Source: an uncultured Campylobacter sp. (lineage in GTDB: Bacteria; Campylobacterota; Campylobacteria; Campylobacterales; Campylobacteraceae). Taken from it: a stretch of DNA of 60,472 bases. Shown one piece after another: positions 1 to 8,054 of this stretch (position 1 is its first letter; every line of letters begins with the position of its first letter). The stretch covers positions 1 to 60,472 of the forward strand of contig NZ_CALIST010000011.1 of the NCBI RefSeq assembly GCF_938041645.1. The letters are read 5' to 3'. The notes beneath the pieces were generated by a model. It worked only from the letters and a program-made list of their open reading frames with translations. It had not been told where the DNA came from and ran no database searches. The position numbers were made by a program, and so were the translations under genes.

Positions 1-1392
1 GGCGCGTATATGGTCGAAAAAAACGGCAGGAAGATCACCTTCATCGACACTCCGGGTCACGAAGCCTTTACTTCGATGAGAGCGCGCGGAGCGGAGGTTA
101 CCGATATCGTAATTATCGTAGTGGCCGCAGACGACGGCGTCAAACCTCAGACTAAGGAGGCTATAGCGCACGCTAAGGCGGCAAACGTGCCGATCATCAT
201 CGCGATAAATAAAATGGACAAGCCTAATGCTAATCCCGATCTCGTAAAAACCGGGCTTGCAGAGCTTGATATAATGCCTACCGAGTGGGGCGGTAGCTAC
301 GAGTTCGTGCCGATCTCCGCAAAGACGGGCGACGGGATCGAAAATTTATTAGAGATCGTGCTTTTGCAAGCCGATTTTTTGGAGCTCAAAGCAGATCCTA
401 GCAAGCAGGCTAAGGCAACCATCATCGAAAGCTCCCTTCAAAAAGGTCGCGGCGCCGTTGCCACCGTCATCGTGCAAAACGGCACCCTACGCGTTGGAGA
501 CACCGTCGTAGCGGGTATTGCATACGGCAAGGTGCGCGCGCTTAGCGACGATAAGGGCAGGGCGCTAAAGCAAATTTTACCGGGCGAATGCGGCGTTATC
601 ATAGGCCTTAGCGAGGTTCCGGGCGCGGGCGAGACGCTGATCGGCGTTTCAAGTGATAAAGAAGCGCGCGAGTACGCGAGTAAAATTTACGAGCATCAGC
701 GCCAAAAAGAGCTTAGCAAATCGACCAAGGTCACCATCGACGAGCTAAGCGCCAAGATCGCCGAAGGCTCGCTAAAAAGCCTACCCGTGATCGTCAAGGC
801 CGACGTCGCGGGCTCGTTGGAAGCTATCAAAGCAAGCCTTGAGAAGCTTCGCAACGACGAGGTTAAGGTCGATATCATCCATAGCGGTATCGGCGGTATC
901 ACGCAAAACGATATCGCCTTGGCAAGCGCTAGCGAAAACTGCGTGATCTTGGGCTTCAACGTCCGTCCTACGGGCGAGATCAAAGAGCTTGCCAAGGAGC
1001 GCGGCGCACAGATTAAGACCTACAACGTCATTTACAATCTCATCGACGATATCAAGGCGCTTTTGGGCGGCCTTATGAGCCCGATCATCAGCGAGGAGGC
1101 CTTGGGTCAAGCCGAGATCCGCCAGGTCATCAACGTGCCTAAGATCGGGCAGATCGCGGGCTGTATGGTTACCGACGGCCTTATCGCTCGCGGCGCAAAG
1201 ATCCGCGTCATCAGAGAGGGCGTCATCGTTTTCGAGGGCAACGTCAGCTCGCTCAAGCGTTTCAAAGACGACGCTAAGGAGGTCGCCAAGGGCTTCGAGT
1301 GCGGCGTAGGCATCGAGGGCTACGACGATATGCGCGTGGGCGATTTTATCGAAAGCTACAAGCAAAAAGAGGAGCAGGCTACGATCGACTAA
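1..1392 (+). CDS. infB: Translation initiation factor IF-2, C-terminal part (5' end outside the window)
   Basis: IF-2 is the GTPase that places initiator fMet-tRNA on the 30S subunit and promotes 50S joining. The reading frame is open from the first base, so the N-terminal region and the G1 loop lie upstream of the window. Visible near the start are the G3 motif DTPGHEAF, then the G4 motif NKMDKP and the G5 region ISAKTG. Domain II and the IF-2 C-terminal domains follow (VKADVAGSLEAI; the fMet-tRNA-binding C2 domain ends in VGDFIESY). The first in-frame ATG, at base 10, is internal and is not the start. In C. jejuni infB is followed directly by rbfA and rimP; here about 1 kb of non-coding repeat-rich DNA separates them. 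Confidence 0.97.
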   Translation, partial: GAYMVEKNGRKITFIDTPGHEAFTSMRARGAEVTDIVIIVVAADDGVKPQTKEAIAHAKAANVPIIIAINKMDKPNANPDLVKTGLAELDIMPTEWGGSYEFVPISAKTGDGIENLLEIVLLQADFLELKADPSKQAKATIIESSLQKGRGAVATVIVQNGTLRVGDTVVAGIAYGKVRALSDDKGRALKQILPGECGVIIGLSEVPGAGETLIGVSSDKEAREYASKIYEHQRQKELSKSTKVTIDELSAKIAEGSLKSLPVIVKADVAGSLEAIKASLEKLRNDEVKVDIIHSGIGGITQNDIALASASENCVILGFNVRPTGEIKELAKERGAQIKTYNVIYNLIDDIKALLGGLMSPIISEEALGQAEIRQVINVPKIGQIAGCMVTDGLIARGAKIRVIREGVIVFEGNVSSLKRFKDDAKEVAKGFECGVGIEGYDDMRVGDFIESYKQKEEQATID

Positions 1393-2405
1393 TGCTCGCG
1401 GATTTCGCGTGGGCATTCGCTTCGTTTGCACGGTTTGCGGCTAAATTTGAAGTCGCGATCGCGCTTTGAAATTTTATGCTCGTAGAATTTGGGCGTGAAA
1501 TTTCGCCTTTTAAATTTAGCGGCGGAATGCGCGGGCAAGGCTTTAAATTTTGTCGGTTTCTGCATGAGGCTCTTCCGCGTGGCGTCAGTTTTAAAATTTT
1601 AATGTTTAGACTTTTTGCGGCGCGGCTTTGCGATCAAATTTTATTTTACGCTGCTTGCTGATCGCGGATTTTCCGTGCGACTTAAATTTTAAATTTAATC
1701 GCAAAGTTGAAATTTTAAAGCGGCAAAATTTAGATTTCGCGCAGCATCGAAGCGTTTTTAAAATTTAAGATAAATTTCGAAGCGGCGCAGTGTGCGGCAA
1801 AACAGCGACGCGGAGGATAGCGCTGTGCAAGCGGCGCAAAATAAAGCCGCAAGGGCGCGCGGGTGCTATTGGGCAGCGCCAAGACGGGCAGTGCGCAGCG
1901 AATATAACGCGTCGTGGCGAGCAGAGCACGGCGCAGAATAGAACTGCGCCTTGCGCGGAAATATTTATGCGGTAGCGGTGTGGCTATGCGACGAGCTTCC
2001 GTATGCGAGCTGTAAAATTCTACGCGGCTTGCGTTTTGAAGTTAAGTGCAAAGTGTCGAGTTAAAATTTAAAAGCAAAATTTCAAAGCAGGGCTTGCGCC
2101 TTTTAAAATTTAAGAGCGAAATTTTAAAAGCGCAGCGCCGCTTGTAGTGCCTGCGCGATGCAAACCGCTCAGAATTTAAATAGACGCTCCGACGCATCGC
2201 AAGCCGCGTCAAATTTAAACAGACCGCGTCGCCGCAGGACGGATATTTCGTCATGTCAAAGCGAGATAAAATTCTGCGTTGTCGCTGCGCCGAAGCGAAA
2301 TAAAATTCCGTATCGCCATAAGACGGATGCGAGATAAATTCCATGGCGGAGCAATAAAATTCCATCGCCGCGCAATCTGCGGCGATTTAAGATAGCGAGG
2401 TAAAG
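1393..2405. other. 1-kb non-coding, repeat-rich spacer between infB and rbfA
   Basis: No credible gene is seen. The short open frames here lack recognisable protein features and start without good ribosome binding sites. The stretch is full of RAATTY hexamers (AAATTT, AAATTC, GAATTT) separated by GC-rich words. It interrupts what is normally a tight infB-rbfA-rimP operon. No transposase, inverted terminal repeat or target duplication is visible. Confidence 0.7.
2263..2370. repeat. Diverged 34-bp tandem repeat with RAATTY core
   Basis: Units begin at 2263 and 2297 (34 bp each), then two shortened units begin at 2331 and 2351. Each starts GAGATAAA or close to it and continues into an AAATTC core. 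The array ends about 35 bases before the rbfA start codon, so it may sit in the rbfA leader. Confidence 0.6.
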
Positions 2406-2771
2406 ATGAATCCGACCGAACTTAGAAGACTGCGCACGCAAAGCGTGCTAAAGCAGCTCATCCCCGAAGCGCTCGCGAGCCTTGAGGACGAGCTTTTGCG
2501 CGGGCTGTGCGTCACCGACGTGGAGTGCAAGCGCGGGCGCTACGACGCGTTCGTGTATCTGGATAAAAACGCCTTCGACGAGCGCGAGCAGGAATTCGTG
2601 CTCGAAAAGCTCGGCCGCGTGGCGAGATATTTGCAAAACTTCTGCGCCGAGGCGGAGGGCTGGTACCGCTGCCCCGCGTTTCACTTCAAATTTGACGACC
2701 GCTTGGAGTATCAAAACAAAATGGACGATCTTTTTGACAAAATAGAGGAGGAGCTGCGCAAAAATGGTTGA
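2406..2771 (+). CDS. rbfA: Ribosome-binding factor A
   Basis: RbfA binds the 30S subunit and helps late maturation of the 16S rRNA 5' end; it is important in the cold. The 121-residue protein has the family's usual length. It starts MNPTELRRLRTQ, runs through a KH-like fold (LLRGLCVTDVECKRGRYDA) and ends with an acidic-basic helix. The start is supported by an upstream GAGGTAAAG. It overlaps rimP by 8 bases, so the two are co-translated. The identification rests on length, order (infB, rbfA, rimP) and sequence character. Confidence 0.9.
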   Translation: MNPTELRRLRTQSVLKQLIPEALASLEDELLRGLCVTDVECKRGRYDAFVYLDKNAFDEREQEFVLEKLGRVARYLQNFCAEAEGWYRCPAFHFKFDDRLEYQNKMDDLFDKIEEELRKNG

Positions 2772-3183
2772 TTTAGAGGCTTTGGCGCGCGAGTGCGGCG
2801 TGCAGCTTTACGACGTGGAGACGGTGAGCGAAAACGGCAGAACGATCTACCGCATCAGCATCACGAAAGCGGGCGGCGTGGGCCTAGACGACTGCGAGCG
2901 GCTATCGAGGCTGCTTTCGCCGATTTTCGACGTGGAGCCGCCGCTTGAGGGCGAATGGACGCTGGAGGTCGGCTCGCCCGGGCTTGAGCGCAAGCTAAGT
3001 AAGCCGCAGCATTTCGCAAACTCCGTGGGCGAGCTTGTGCGCCTAAGCTGCACGGACGGACAGAAACTAAGCGGCGAGGTGCTAGACTGCAAAGACGGTG
3101 TGCTTAGGCTACGCGCGGATGGCGGCGAGGTAAGCGTGCGATTTGACGAGATCAAAAAGGCGCGAACCTACGTGCAGTGGTAG
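2764..3183 (+). CDS. rimP: Ribosome maturation factor RimP
   Basis: RimP assists assembly of the 30S subunit. The 139-residue protein shows the two-domain layout: an N-terminal alpha-beta domain containing VGLDDCERLSRLLSPIFD and the family hallmark LEVGSPGLERKL near residue 90, then a small SH3-like C-terminal domain. It starts inside the last codons of rbfA, which suggests translational coupling. A weak hairpin-like sequence follows the stop codon, but I cannot call a clear terminator. Confidence 0.95.
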   Translation: MVDLEALARECGVQLYDVETVSENGRTIYRISITKAGGVGLDDCERLSRLLSPIFDVEPPLEGEWTLEVGSPGLERKLSKPQHFANSVGELVRLSCTDGQKLSGEVLDCKDGVLRLRADGGEVSVRFDEIKKARTYVQW

Positions 3184-3927
3184 CGGCGCGGATTTTAAAG
3201 CTCTGCGTGCAGCTTTGAAATTTTGCGAATGAAGCTTTAAAATTTGCCGCGCGAGATTTGTGAGTTTGAAATTTCAGCTTTAAATTTTGAGGTTTAAATT
3301 TTAAAATCGCCTTTAAATTTTTGTCGCTCCCGGTTGCTCTTGGCTGCTTTTTGTCGCTCTTGATCTCTCGCGGCGCTCGGCGCAAAATTTTAAGATTCCA
3401 GCACCGCCCGCCTGTTTTGAAATTTTATGTTACGCCGATGAAAGGTAATTTTTTTATGCCGCTAGGCGGCGCTTTGAAATTTAAAATCGCTCCGCTAAAA
3501 GGCAGATTTTTGCGGCGATTGCTGCTGCGCAAATTTTTAATTCCCATGCCGCGCGTGCCGTTTTGAAATTTCACACTGCACCGTTAAAAGGTAAGTTTTG
3601 CATGACATTTGCGCGCCACTTTGGAATTTCACGGCATGTCGCTAGAAGCGGCTAAATTTAAAATTTACGCGCTATTTCGGCACGGTAAAATTCCACGCTA
3701 AAATTCCGCCCGTAAATTTTTGATACGAAATTTCTGCGCTAATTTTCGCCTTAAAATTTTACCCGTAGAATTTTAAGCGACTAAATTCTGCCCGTAAAAT
3801 TTACGTTTTAAAGCTCTGCGGGCAGAGGTTCGCGCGCGTTCGGCGGGAGCTTAATTAGCCGCCGGCGAATTTTAATGTTCGTCCGGCAAAATTTTAATCA
3901 CCGAGCAAGCGGCGCGGATGTTTGCGA
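3184..3927. other. Non-coding RAATTY-rich spacer, 3' of rimP
   Basis: No gene is supported. The stretch consists of RAATTY hexamers and short GC-rich words. From about 3660 to 3800 the core recurs every 15-20 bases (for example TAAAATTCCGCCCG and variants). A longer tandem repeat lies at 3419-3650 and is listed separately. Confidence 0.65.
3419..3650. repeat. Diverged ~57-bp tandem repeat
   Basis: Units start with GAAATTT, GAAATTT, GAAATTT and GGAATTT at 3419, 3476, 3565 and 3623. The first and third are 57 and 58 bp; the second is longer, about 89 bp. Each contains a conserved middle word AAAAGGYAR followed by TTTT. The unit length resembles the array at 12001-12224. Confidence 0.55.
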
Positions 3928-4182
3928 CTACGAAGCGGAGATGCCGATCGTGGCTAGCAGTACGGGCGACGTCATGAGCCCTACGATCGTAAGGATCCAC
4001 GCTAATATCGCTATTACGAGCGAGGCTTGCTTTTTGACGGCTTGATAGGTCGCGGCGATCGCGCACAAAAACGCAAGCGGAACAAAGACGATACCTAGGA
4101 AAAATATCCCTAAAATCGCAAAGACTATGGAGAGTATCCCAAGCACGTTTGATTGGGGTTGAACGGTCGGTTGTTCAGACAT
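3928..4182 (-). CDS. Small two-helix membrane protein, DUF4190-like
   Basis: This is an 84-residue protein of unknown role. A short polar N-terminus (MSEQPTVQPQSN) is followed by hydrophobic segments at about residues 13-45 and 52-80, joined by a short basic loop (QAVKKQ). That layout resembles small DUF4190-type inner-membrane proteins. The ATG is preceded by AAAGGATTAAA. Upstream lies a run of eight Gs next to a -10-like sequence, so expression may be phase-variable. The family name is tentative, but the gene looks real. Confidence 0.7.
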   Translation of the reverse strand: MSEQPTVQPQSNVLGILSIVFAILGIFFLGIVFVPLAFLCAIAATYQAVKKQASLVIAILAWILTIVGLMTSPVLLATIGISAS

Positions 4183-4200
4183 TTTAATCCTTTGAAAAAA

Positions 4201-4222
4201 ATTATGTAATTCTACCCCCCCC
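4201..4222 (-). promoter_or_regulatory. G8 homopolymer in a candidate promoter (possible phase-variation switch)
   Basis: Read on the minus strand, eight consecutive Gs (4222-4215) are followed by TAGAATTA and then CATAAT (4206-4201), a plausible -10 box about 20 bases upstream of the start codon of the small membrane protein. The G tract would lie in the -35/-10 spacer. Campylobacter commonly uses poly-G tracts of eight or more as phase-variable switches. The promoter assignment is inference. Confidence 0.5.
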
Positions 4223-4540
4223 TGAATTTGAGCTGAAATTAAGCCGTGCCTTTTGGGGCTGTATATTCACGCTCGATTGCGGTTCTGCCATGCGCCTATT
4301 AAAATTTTACTTCGCAAAGCCGGCTTTTCCGCGCTATCGGCAGACGCTTTTTTTTGCACGATAAGCGTAAAATTTTGTGCCGTTCGCGCGCGAAACGGAC
4401 GCCGCAAAATTTGTGATTTAGGATAAAATTCTAAAACCTGTGGTAAGATTTCACAGTTTCGCTTCCGCGCGGAATTTCTCTCAGGCACATACGGCGCGCG
4501 GCTTGTAAGCTCCGATAAATTTGGCGTTTAAAGCAAGCTT

Positions 4541-4664
4541 GGCTCTTGCAAGTGGGCTAAGTGCGAGCCGGCGCTATCCGGTACAGCAAGGATGAGCGCA
4601 GGTGAGCTAGTCGGTTTGCACCCGAGGCGTAATCCGTTGCGGGCAGACGAGGTTGCCGACTAGC
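4541..4664 (+). ncRNA. Candidate structured RNA: three consecutive hairpins upstream of ribD
   Basis: Three inverted repeats follow one another. First, GGCTC..GCA (4541-4550) pairs with TGCGAGCC (4562-4569). Second, GCGCTATCC (4571-4579) pairs with GGATgAGCGC (4590-4599, one bulge). Third, GCTAGTCGG (4606-4614) pairs with CCGACTAGC (4656-4664) and encloses an inner CCCG/CGGG stem (4621-4624 with 4640-4643). Unlike the neighbouring spacers, this stretch has almost no RAATTY. It does not match the FMN riboswitch, RNase P, tmRNA or SRP signatures I know. It could be a leader element of ribD or a separate small RNA. Confidence 0.4.
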
Positions 4665-4721
4665 CGCAATTTGGCTAAGCAAGCGCGGCGGAGCGGGACA
4701 ATTTAAATTTTTGGATCTTTT

Positions 4722-5879
4722 ATGAACGACGAATTTTACATGGATTTGGCGCTGCGGGCTGCGTGGCGCTATCAGGCCTTGACGCTACCAAACCCTGCCG
4801 TGGGCTGCCTGCTGCTGGATAAGGGCGGCAGAGTTCTAGGCATAGGCGCGCACAAAAAGGCGGGCTTTTTGCACGCCGAGGCAAACGCCGTTTTCGCCGC
4901 GCTGTGCGATCTGGACGCAAATTTCGCGCGGGATTTCGCTTGCGAATACGCCCGCAAATTCGGCGTTAAATTTCAAAACCTAGAAGCCCTAAAAAGCGCG
5001 CTCTTGCAGCCGAGCTTTACTTATGATTTTATCTTAAACCGCCACGGCGGGCTTTTGCGCGGTGCTTGCGCCTATGTCACGCTCGAGCCCTGCGCGCACC
5101 GCGGCAAGACCCCATCTTGCGCCGAGCTTTTGGCACAGCTCGGGCTATCGCACGTGGTAATCGGCGCGCGCGATACGAACGCGCAGGCTGCGGGCGGCGC
5201 GGAAATTTTACGCCGCGGGGGCATAGAGGTGAAATTTGACGTTTGCCATGCCGCGGCGGCAGAGCTTGCGGAGCCGTTTTATTTGGCGCGCGAGAGCGGC
5301 TTTTGCTTCATCAAAATCAACGCCACGCTAAACGGCTCGGTGCATGGGCGGATCGGCAGCGAGAAGCAGCGCGCGTTCGTGCACGAGCTGCGCGGCGTGT
5401 GCGACTACGTAGGCGTGGGCGGACAGACCGTGCGCGCCGACAGACCGACGCTGGACGTGCGTGCGGCTAAATTTGACGAAATTAGCACTTTGGCAGGCAG
5501 AGCCGATATGCTGGCACTAGACGTGCATGCAGTGTCGCAAAATCTAAAGCTACGCGCGCCCGATGTGTGGATCCACTCGCGCCGCAGCCTTTCGGATTTT
5601 GATGCGAGCATTCCGCTTTTTGGCGTCGCGGATCGCAAGGTGGAGGTCTCGCGCTCGCTGCCTGCGGGTGCCAAAATCACGATGATAGAGGCGGGGGCGA
5701 GCTCGTTTGACGAGTTCGCGCAGTTTGCGAGCCACGCGCTTATTTTTTACAGCGCGCAGATGAGGGACGCGGGAAATTTTAGAGCAAATGCCGCGCTACA
5801 GCCGCTTTTTATCTCTAGCGCGGGCGATCCGCACCTAGAAGCGAACGAATTCTACGGCTGGTTTAAAATTTTAAAATGA
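4722..5879 (+). CDS. ribD: Bifunctional riboflavin biosynthesis deaminase/reductase RibD
   Basis: RibD catalyses the second and third steps of riboflavin synthesis: deamination of the GTP-derived pyrimidine, then NADPH-dependent reduction of the ribose side chain. The N-terminal cytidine-deaminase-like domain carries the zinc motif HAEANAVF (near residue 50) and PCAHRGKTPSCAELL (near residue 125). A segment of roughly 40 residues separates the two halves of the zinc site, longer than in E. coli RibD. The reductase domain follows from about residue 200 (FCFIKINATLNG; VGGQTVRADRPTLDVR). Total length is 385 residues. It is transcribed towards the minus-strand gene ending at 5885, with only 5 bases between the stop codons. 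Confidence 0.93.
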   Translation: MNDEFYMDLALRAAWRYQALTLPNPAVGCLLLDKGGRVLGIGAHKKAGFLHAEANAVFAALCDLDANFARDFACEYARKFGVKFQNLEALKSALLQPSFTYDFILNRHGGLLRGACAYVTLEPCAHRGKTPSCAELLAQLGLSHVVIGARDTNAQAAGGAEILRRGGIEVKFDVCHAAAAELAEPFYLARESGFCFIKINATLNGSVHGRIGSEKQRAFVHELRGVCDYVGVGGQTVRADRPTLDVRAAKFDEISTLAGRADMLALDVHAVSQNLKLRAPDVWIHSRRSLSDFDASIPLFGVADRKVEVSRSLPAGAKITMIEAGASSFDEFAQFASHALIFYSAQMRDAGNFRANAALQPLFISSAGDPHLEANEFYGWFKILK

Positions 5880-5884
5880 AAGGT

Positions 5885-6415
5885 TTATATTACTGCCGAT
5901 ATAAAAATCAGCGCAACTACTATTATTATGACGAACACTAGCACTTTATCTATATTATATTTCCTTTTAGGGCTGCAATTTTGCAAGAAAGCCCCAAGCT
6001 TGTATCCGCTGATATGAAATAGCCAAGCGGTCCAAATCGATCCGAGGGATAGGCACATCTCCGCAAATGCCGTATCAGATTTCTGCCATACGATCATGCC
6101 GAAAATCAAAAACAAAGACAGAAAAGAAACGATAATCACGCCTATCGTGGCAAAGGCGATAAAAAATATAAAATTTAGCTTGCAATCGATGCCTAAAATG
6201 CGAAAATCAATAATTTTATTTGCGATATAAAATGCAGAGATTATCGTTAGGATAGCTTTTGCGAGCTCGGCTTTAAAAGGAGCGTAAGGTAATAGCGATG
6301 CGCCAAAAACCGCATTTAATATGATGCCCACGTGCGATAAAGTAAAACCGAGCGAGAATGAAAATACGCCCATCAGTAAGATGCCTAAAAGTAATTTGTA
6401 GAAATATATTTTCAT
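5885..6415 (-). CDS. Four-helix membrane protein, paralogue of the gene at 7018-7596
   Basis: The product is unknown. The 176-residue protein has about four hydrophobic segments and a short basic tail (NCSPKRKYNIDK) before the last helix. It shares a near-identical block, KLNFIFFIAFATIG, and the following loop with the protein at 7018-7596. I place the start at the ATG at 6415, six bases after AAGGA, rather than at an upstream TTG. A TATAAT (plus-strand positions 6440-6445) lies close upstream. The AT-richer codons contrast with ribD next door. Confidence 0.75.
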   Translation of the reverse strand: MKIYFYKLLLGILLMGVFSFSLGFTLSHVGIILNAVFGASLLPYAPFKAELAKAILTIISAFYIANKIIDFRILGIDCKLNFIFFIAFATIGVIIVSFLSLFLIFGMIVWQKSDTAFAEMCLSLGSIWTAWLFHISGYKLGAFLQNCSPKRKYNIDKVLVFVIIIVVALIFISAVI

Positions 6416-6439
6416 ATGCAATCCTTAAAATTCTGCGAA

Positions 6440-6445
6440 ATTATA
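6440..6445 (-). promoter_or_regulatory. -10 box (TATAAT) for the membrane protein at 5885-6415
   Basis: A perfect TATAAT lies about 25 bases upstream of the ATG, within GCGTATAATTTCGC. The same arrangement (TATAAT, a short GC/RAATTY word, then the ribosome binding site) precedes the genes at 6478-6861 and 7018-7596. Confidence 0.55.
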
Positions 6446-6477
6446 CGCAATAGCGGCTTAAAATTTTGATCGCAAAT

Positions 6478-6861
6478 TTAGCGTAAGCTTTGAAATTTTT
6501 CACGTATGCCGCAGGCAACGACACAGAGCGAATATAAAAAACAGATATATGCCGCAAGCGGAACAAAAGCGACAAATCCCGAAGCATAAATTAGGGCGCT
6601 TAACCCGTATGTCGTATTTGCTAGTGCCGGTATATGATAAGTCCAAAGTTCGGGCTTTTCAAAAGGAGTGTCGATAGCGTTAAAATACAAAGCCAAATTT
6701 ACGACAAGCAGCAGAAAAAATATATAGTTCTTTTTCATAAAAGGAAAAGCGGCGCAAACCAAGACTACTATCAAATTTAATGCGATAAGAAAACCTATGT
6801 AATTAATATCTATAAAGGCGCAAAGTAAGCCCAAAATCGCGATTAATATATGTCGTTTCAT
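6478..6861 (-). CDS. Small multi-helix membrane protein of unknown function
   Basis: The 127-residue protein is mostly hydrophobic, with about four predicted helices (starting MKRHILIAILGLLCAFIDI) and a basic C-terminus (REKFQSLR). No family is recognised. It lies between two paralogous membrane-protein genes in the same orientation but has its own TATAAT at 6892-6897, so the three genes may be separate transcription units. AAGGA lies about 12 bases before the ATG, a little farther than usual. Confidence 0.7.
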   Translation of the reverse strand: MKRHILIAILGLLCAFIDINYIGFLIALNLIVVLVCAAFPFMKKNYIFFLLLVVNLALYFNAIDTPFEKPELWTYHIPALANTTYGLSALIYASGFVAFVPLAAYICFLYSLCVVACGIREKFQSLR

Positions 6862-6891
6862 ATCTAATTGCCGTCCTTTTCAATTTCTGCA

Positions 6892-6897
6892 ATTATA
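6892..6897 (-). promoter_or_regulatory. -10 box (TATAAT) for the membrane protein at 6478-6861
   Basis: TATAATTGCAGAAATT precedes AAGGA and the start codon. It resembles the promoters of the two flanking membrane-protein genes. Confidence 0.5.
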
Positions 6898-7017
6898 ATG
6901 CGTGGGTTTAAATTTTGATGTAAAAGTATTCTGCGTTTAAAATTCCGTCGCGCTGCGCGAACGATATACACCTATTAATTTAGCGCAGACGGACGAAATT
7001 TAAACGGCGCGTTTGCT

Positions 7018-7596
7018 TTATTTGGATGCAAAAAAGATAAGCCCCAGCCAAATTGCAGATACGCTAAGCAGCAAGATAGGGAATAGCTTCTTATTGATTT
7101 CCCCACTTCTCTTTCGGCTGACGATCTGCAAAAATTTGCCGAGCTCATAATTACTTTTGCGAAATGAATACGCCGTGAAATAGATACCTAAAAATAATGT
7201 CGTAGCGGATAATATTGCTACTAGCTTTTTCTCTAAATCCATACCAAATATCATAAAGCCGAATACTACGATAAGGGTGCCGGCGGTAAGCGCTAAAATT
7301 CCTATCGTCGCAAAGGCGATAAAAAATATAAAATTTAGCTTGCGATCGATGCCTTTGACGTAAAAATCGCTCAAACTGCTACTGATATAAAATGCGAATA
7401 GCTCAAGAATCGCCGTCGTAAAAGGCAGACGAATATCGCCCGGAAATAAAAAATAGCCTTTCAAAAAGCCTATTACATCGAGGCCTGAAAGCATTGTGAG
7501 ATGCCACGAAACAACGTAAAATGAAATCACAAAAATAGCCAAAAAGACATTGCCTAAAAGAAACTTGTAAATTAGGTATTTTATGTTTTTGCGCAC
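7018..7596 (-). CDS. Four-helix membrane protein, paralogue of the gene at 5885-6415
   Basis: The product is unknown. It shares KLNFIFFIAFATIG and a similar ending (ELGKFLQIVSRKRS plus one last helix) with its paralogue at 5885-6415. The frame is open back to a TTG at 7653, but a TATAAT lies inside that extension (7621-7626). The likely start is therefore the GTG at 7596, which follows GGGAG by five bases and aligns with the paralogue's N-terminus; this gives 192 residues. The pair probably arose by local duplication, with the unrelated gene at 6478-6861 now between them. Confidence 0.72.
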   Translation of the reverse strand: MRKNIKYLIYKFLLGNVFLAIFVISFYVVSWHLTMLSGLDVIGFLKGYFLFPGDIRLPFTTAILELFAFYISSSLSDFYVKGIDRKLNFIFFIAFATIGILALTAGTLIVVFGFMIFGMDLEKKLVAILSATTLFLGIYFTAYSFRKSNYELGKFLQIVSRKRSGEINKKLFPILLLSVSAIWLGLIFFASK

Positions 7597-7620
7597 CTTG
7601 GCTCCCTGAAATTTCGCGAG

Positions 7621-7626
7621 ATTATA
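7621..7626 (-). promoter_or_regulatory. -10 box (TATAAT) that decides the start of the 7018-7596 gene
   Basis: ACGTATAATCTCGCG lies 25 bases before the GTG at 7596 and downstream of the longest possible start (TTG 7653), so the longer frame is unlikely to be translated. Confidence 0.5.
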
Positions 7627-7653
7627 CGTCAAATTTGCTTTTAACAGGCTCAA

Positions 7654-8054
7654 ATCGGCAGGAAAATAATGAGTGAAATTTAGGTAAATTTTGAGAGTAG
7701 TTTAAATTTGCAGCTCGATTTACAGCTCAACTTACGGCGCGGAATTTTAAAATTTAAAGGCGCGATATGCTTGGTTAAATTTTATTGAATGGTACAGCGA
7801 TCTGCTGCGTAAAATTCTACTATTTTGCGTGCGCGCTGCCTGATTTTGAAATGGCTTCCGCGGAGCGAAATTTTAAAATTCCGCCACGTGTAGGAATTTT
7901 AAAATTTCATAACGAGCGCAAAATTTTAAAATTTGAAACCTCAAAATTCCAAAATTCCAAAATTCCGAAATTCCACTGCGGAGGCAAATTTAAAATTTAA
8001 AACTCAAGCCAAATTTTAAATTTCAAACCGAGCGGAATTCTAAATCCAAAAAAT
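7654..8054. repeat. Non-coding spacer with the densest RAATTY cluster in the window
   Basis: No gene is supported. I count 22 RAATTY hexamers by hand between 7685 and 8057, including four consecutive AAATTC words near 7942-7975 spaced 8-10 bases apart. Equal base composition would predict fewer than one. The spacer lies between a divergent start (7596) and the stop codon of the CDF transporter gene. Confidence 0.65.

Noticed and set aside
3184..3235. Rho-independent terminator after rimP
   Set aside because: An AAAGC..GCTTT inverted repeat is present, but the loop geometry is poor and the T run is short.
4344..4352. T8 run as a terminator or phase switch
   Set aside because: No stable GC hairpin precedes it and no gene start is nearby.
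4541..4720. FMN riboswitch upstream of ribD
   Set aside because: The conserved RFN blocks (such as GGGTGAAATTCC-type and CCGAC-GGT words) are absent; only generic hairpins are seen, so I list an unnamed structured RNA instead.
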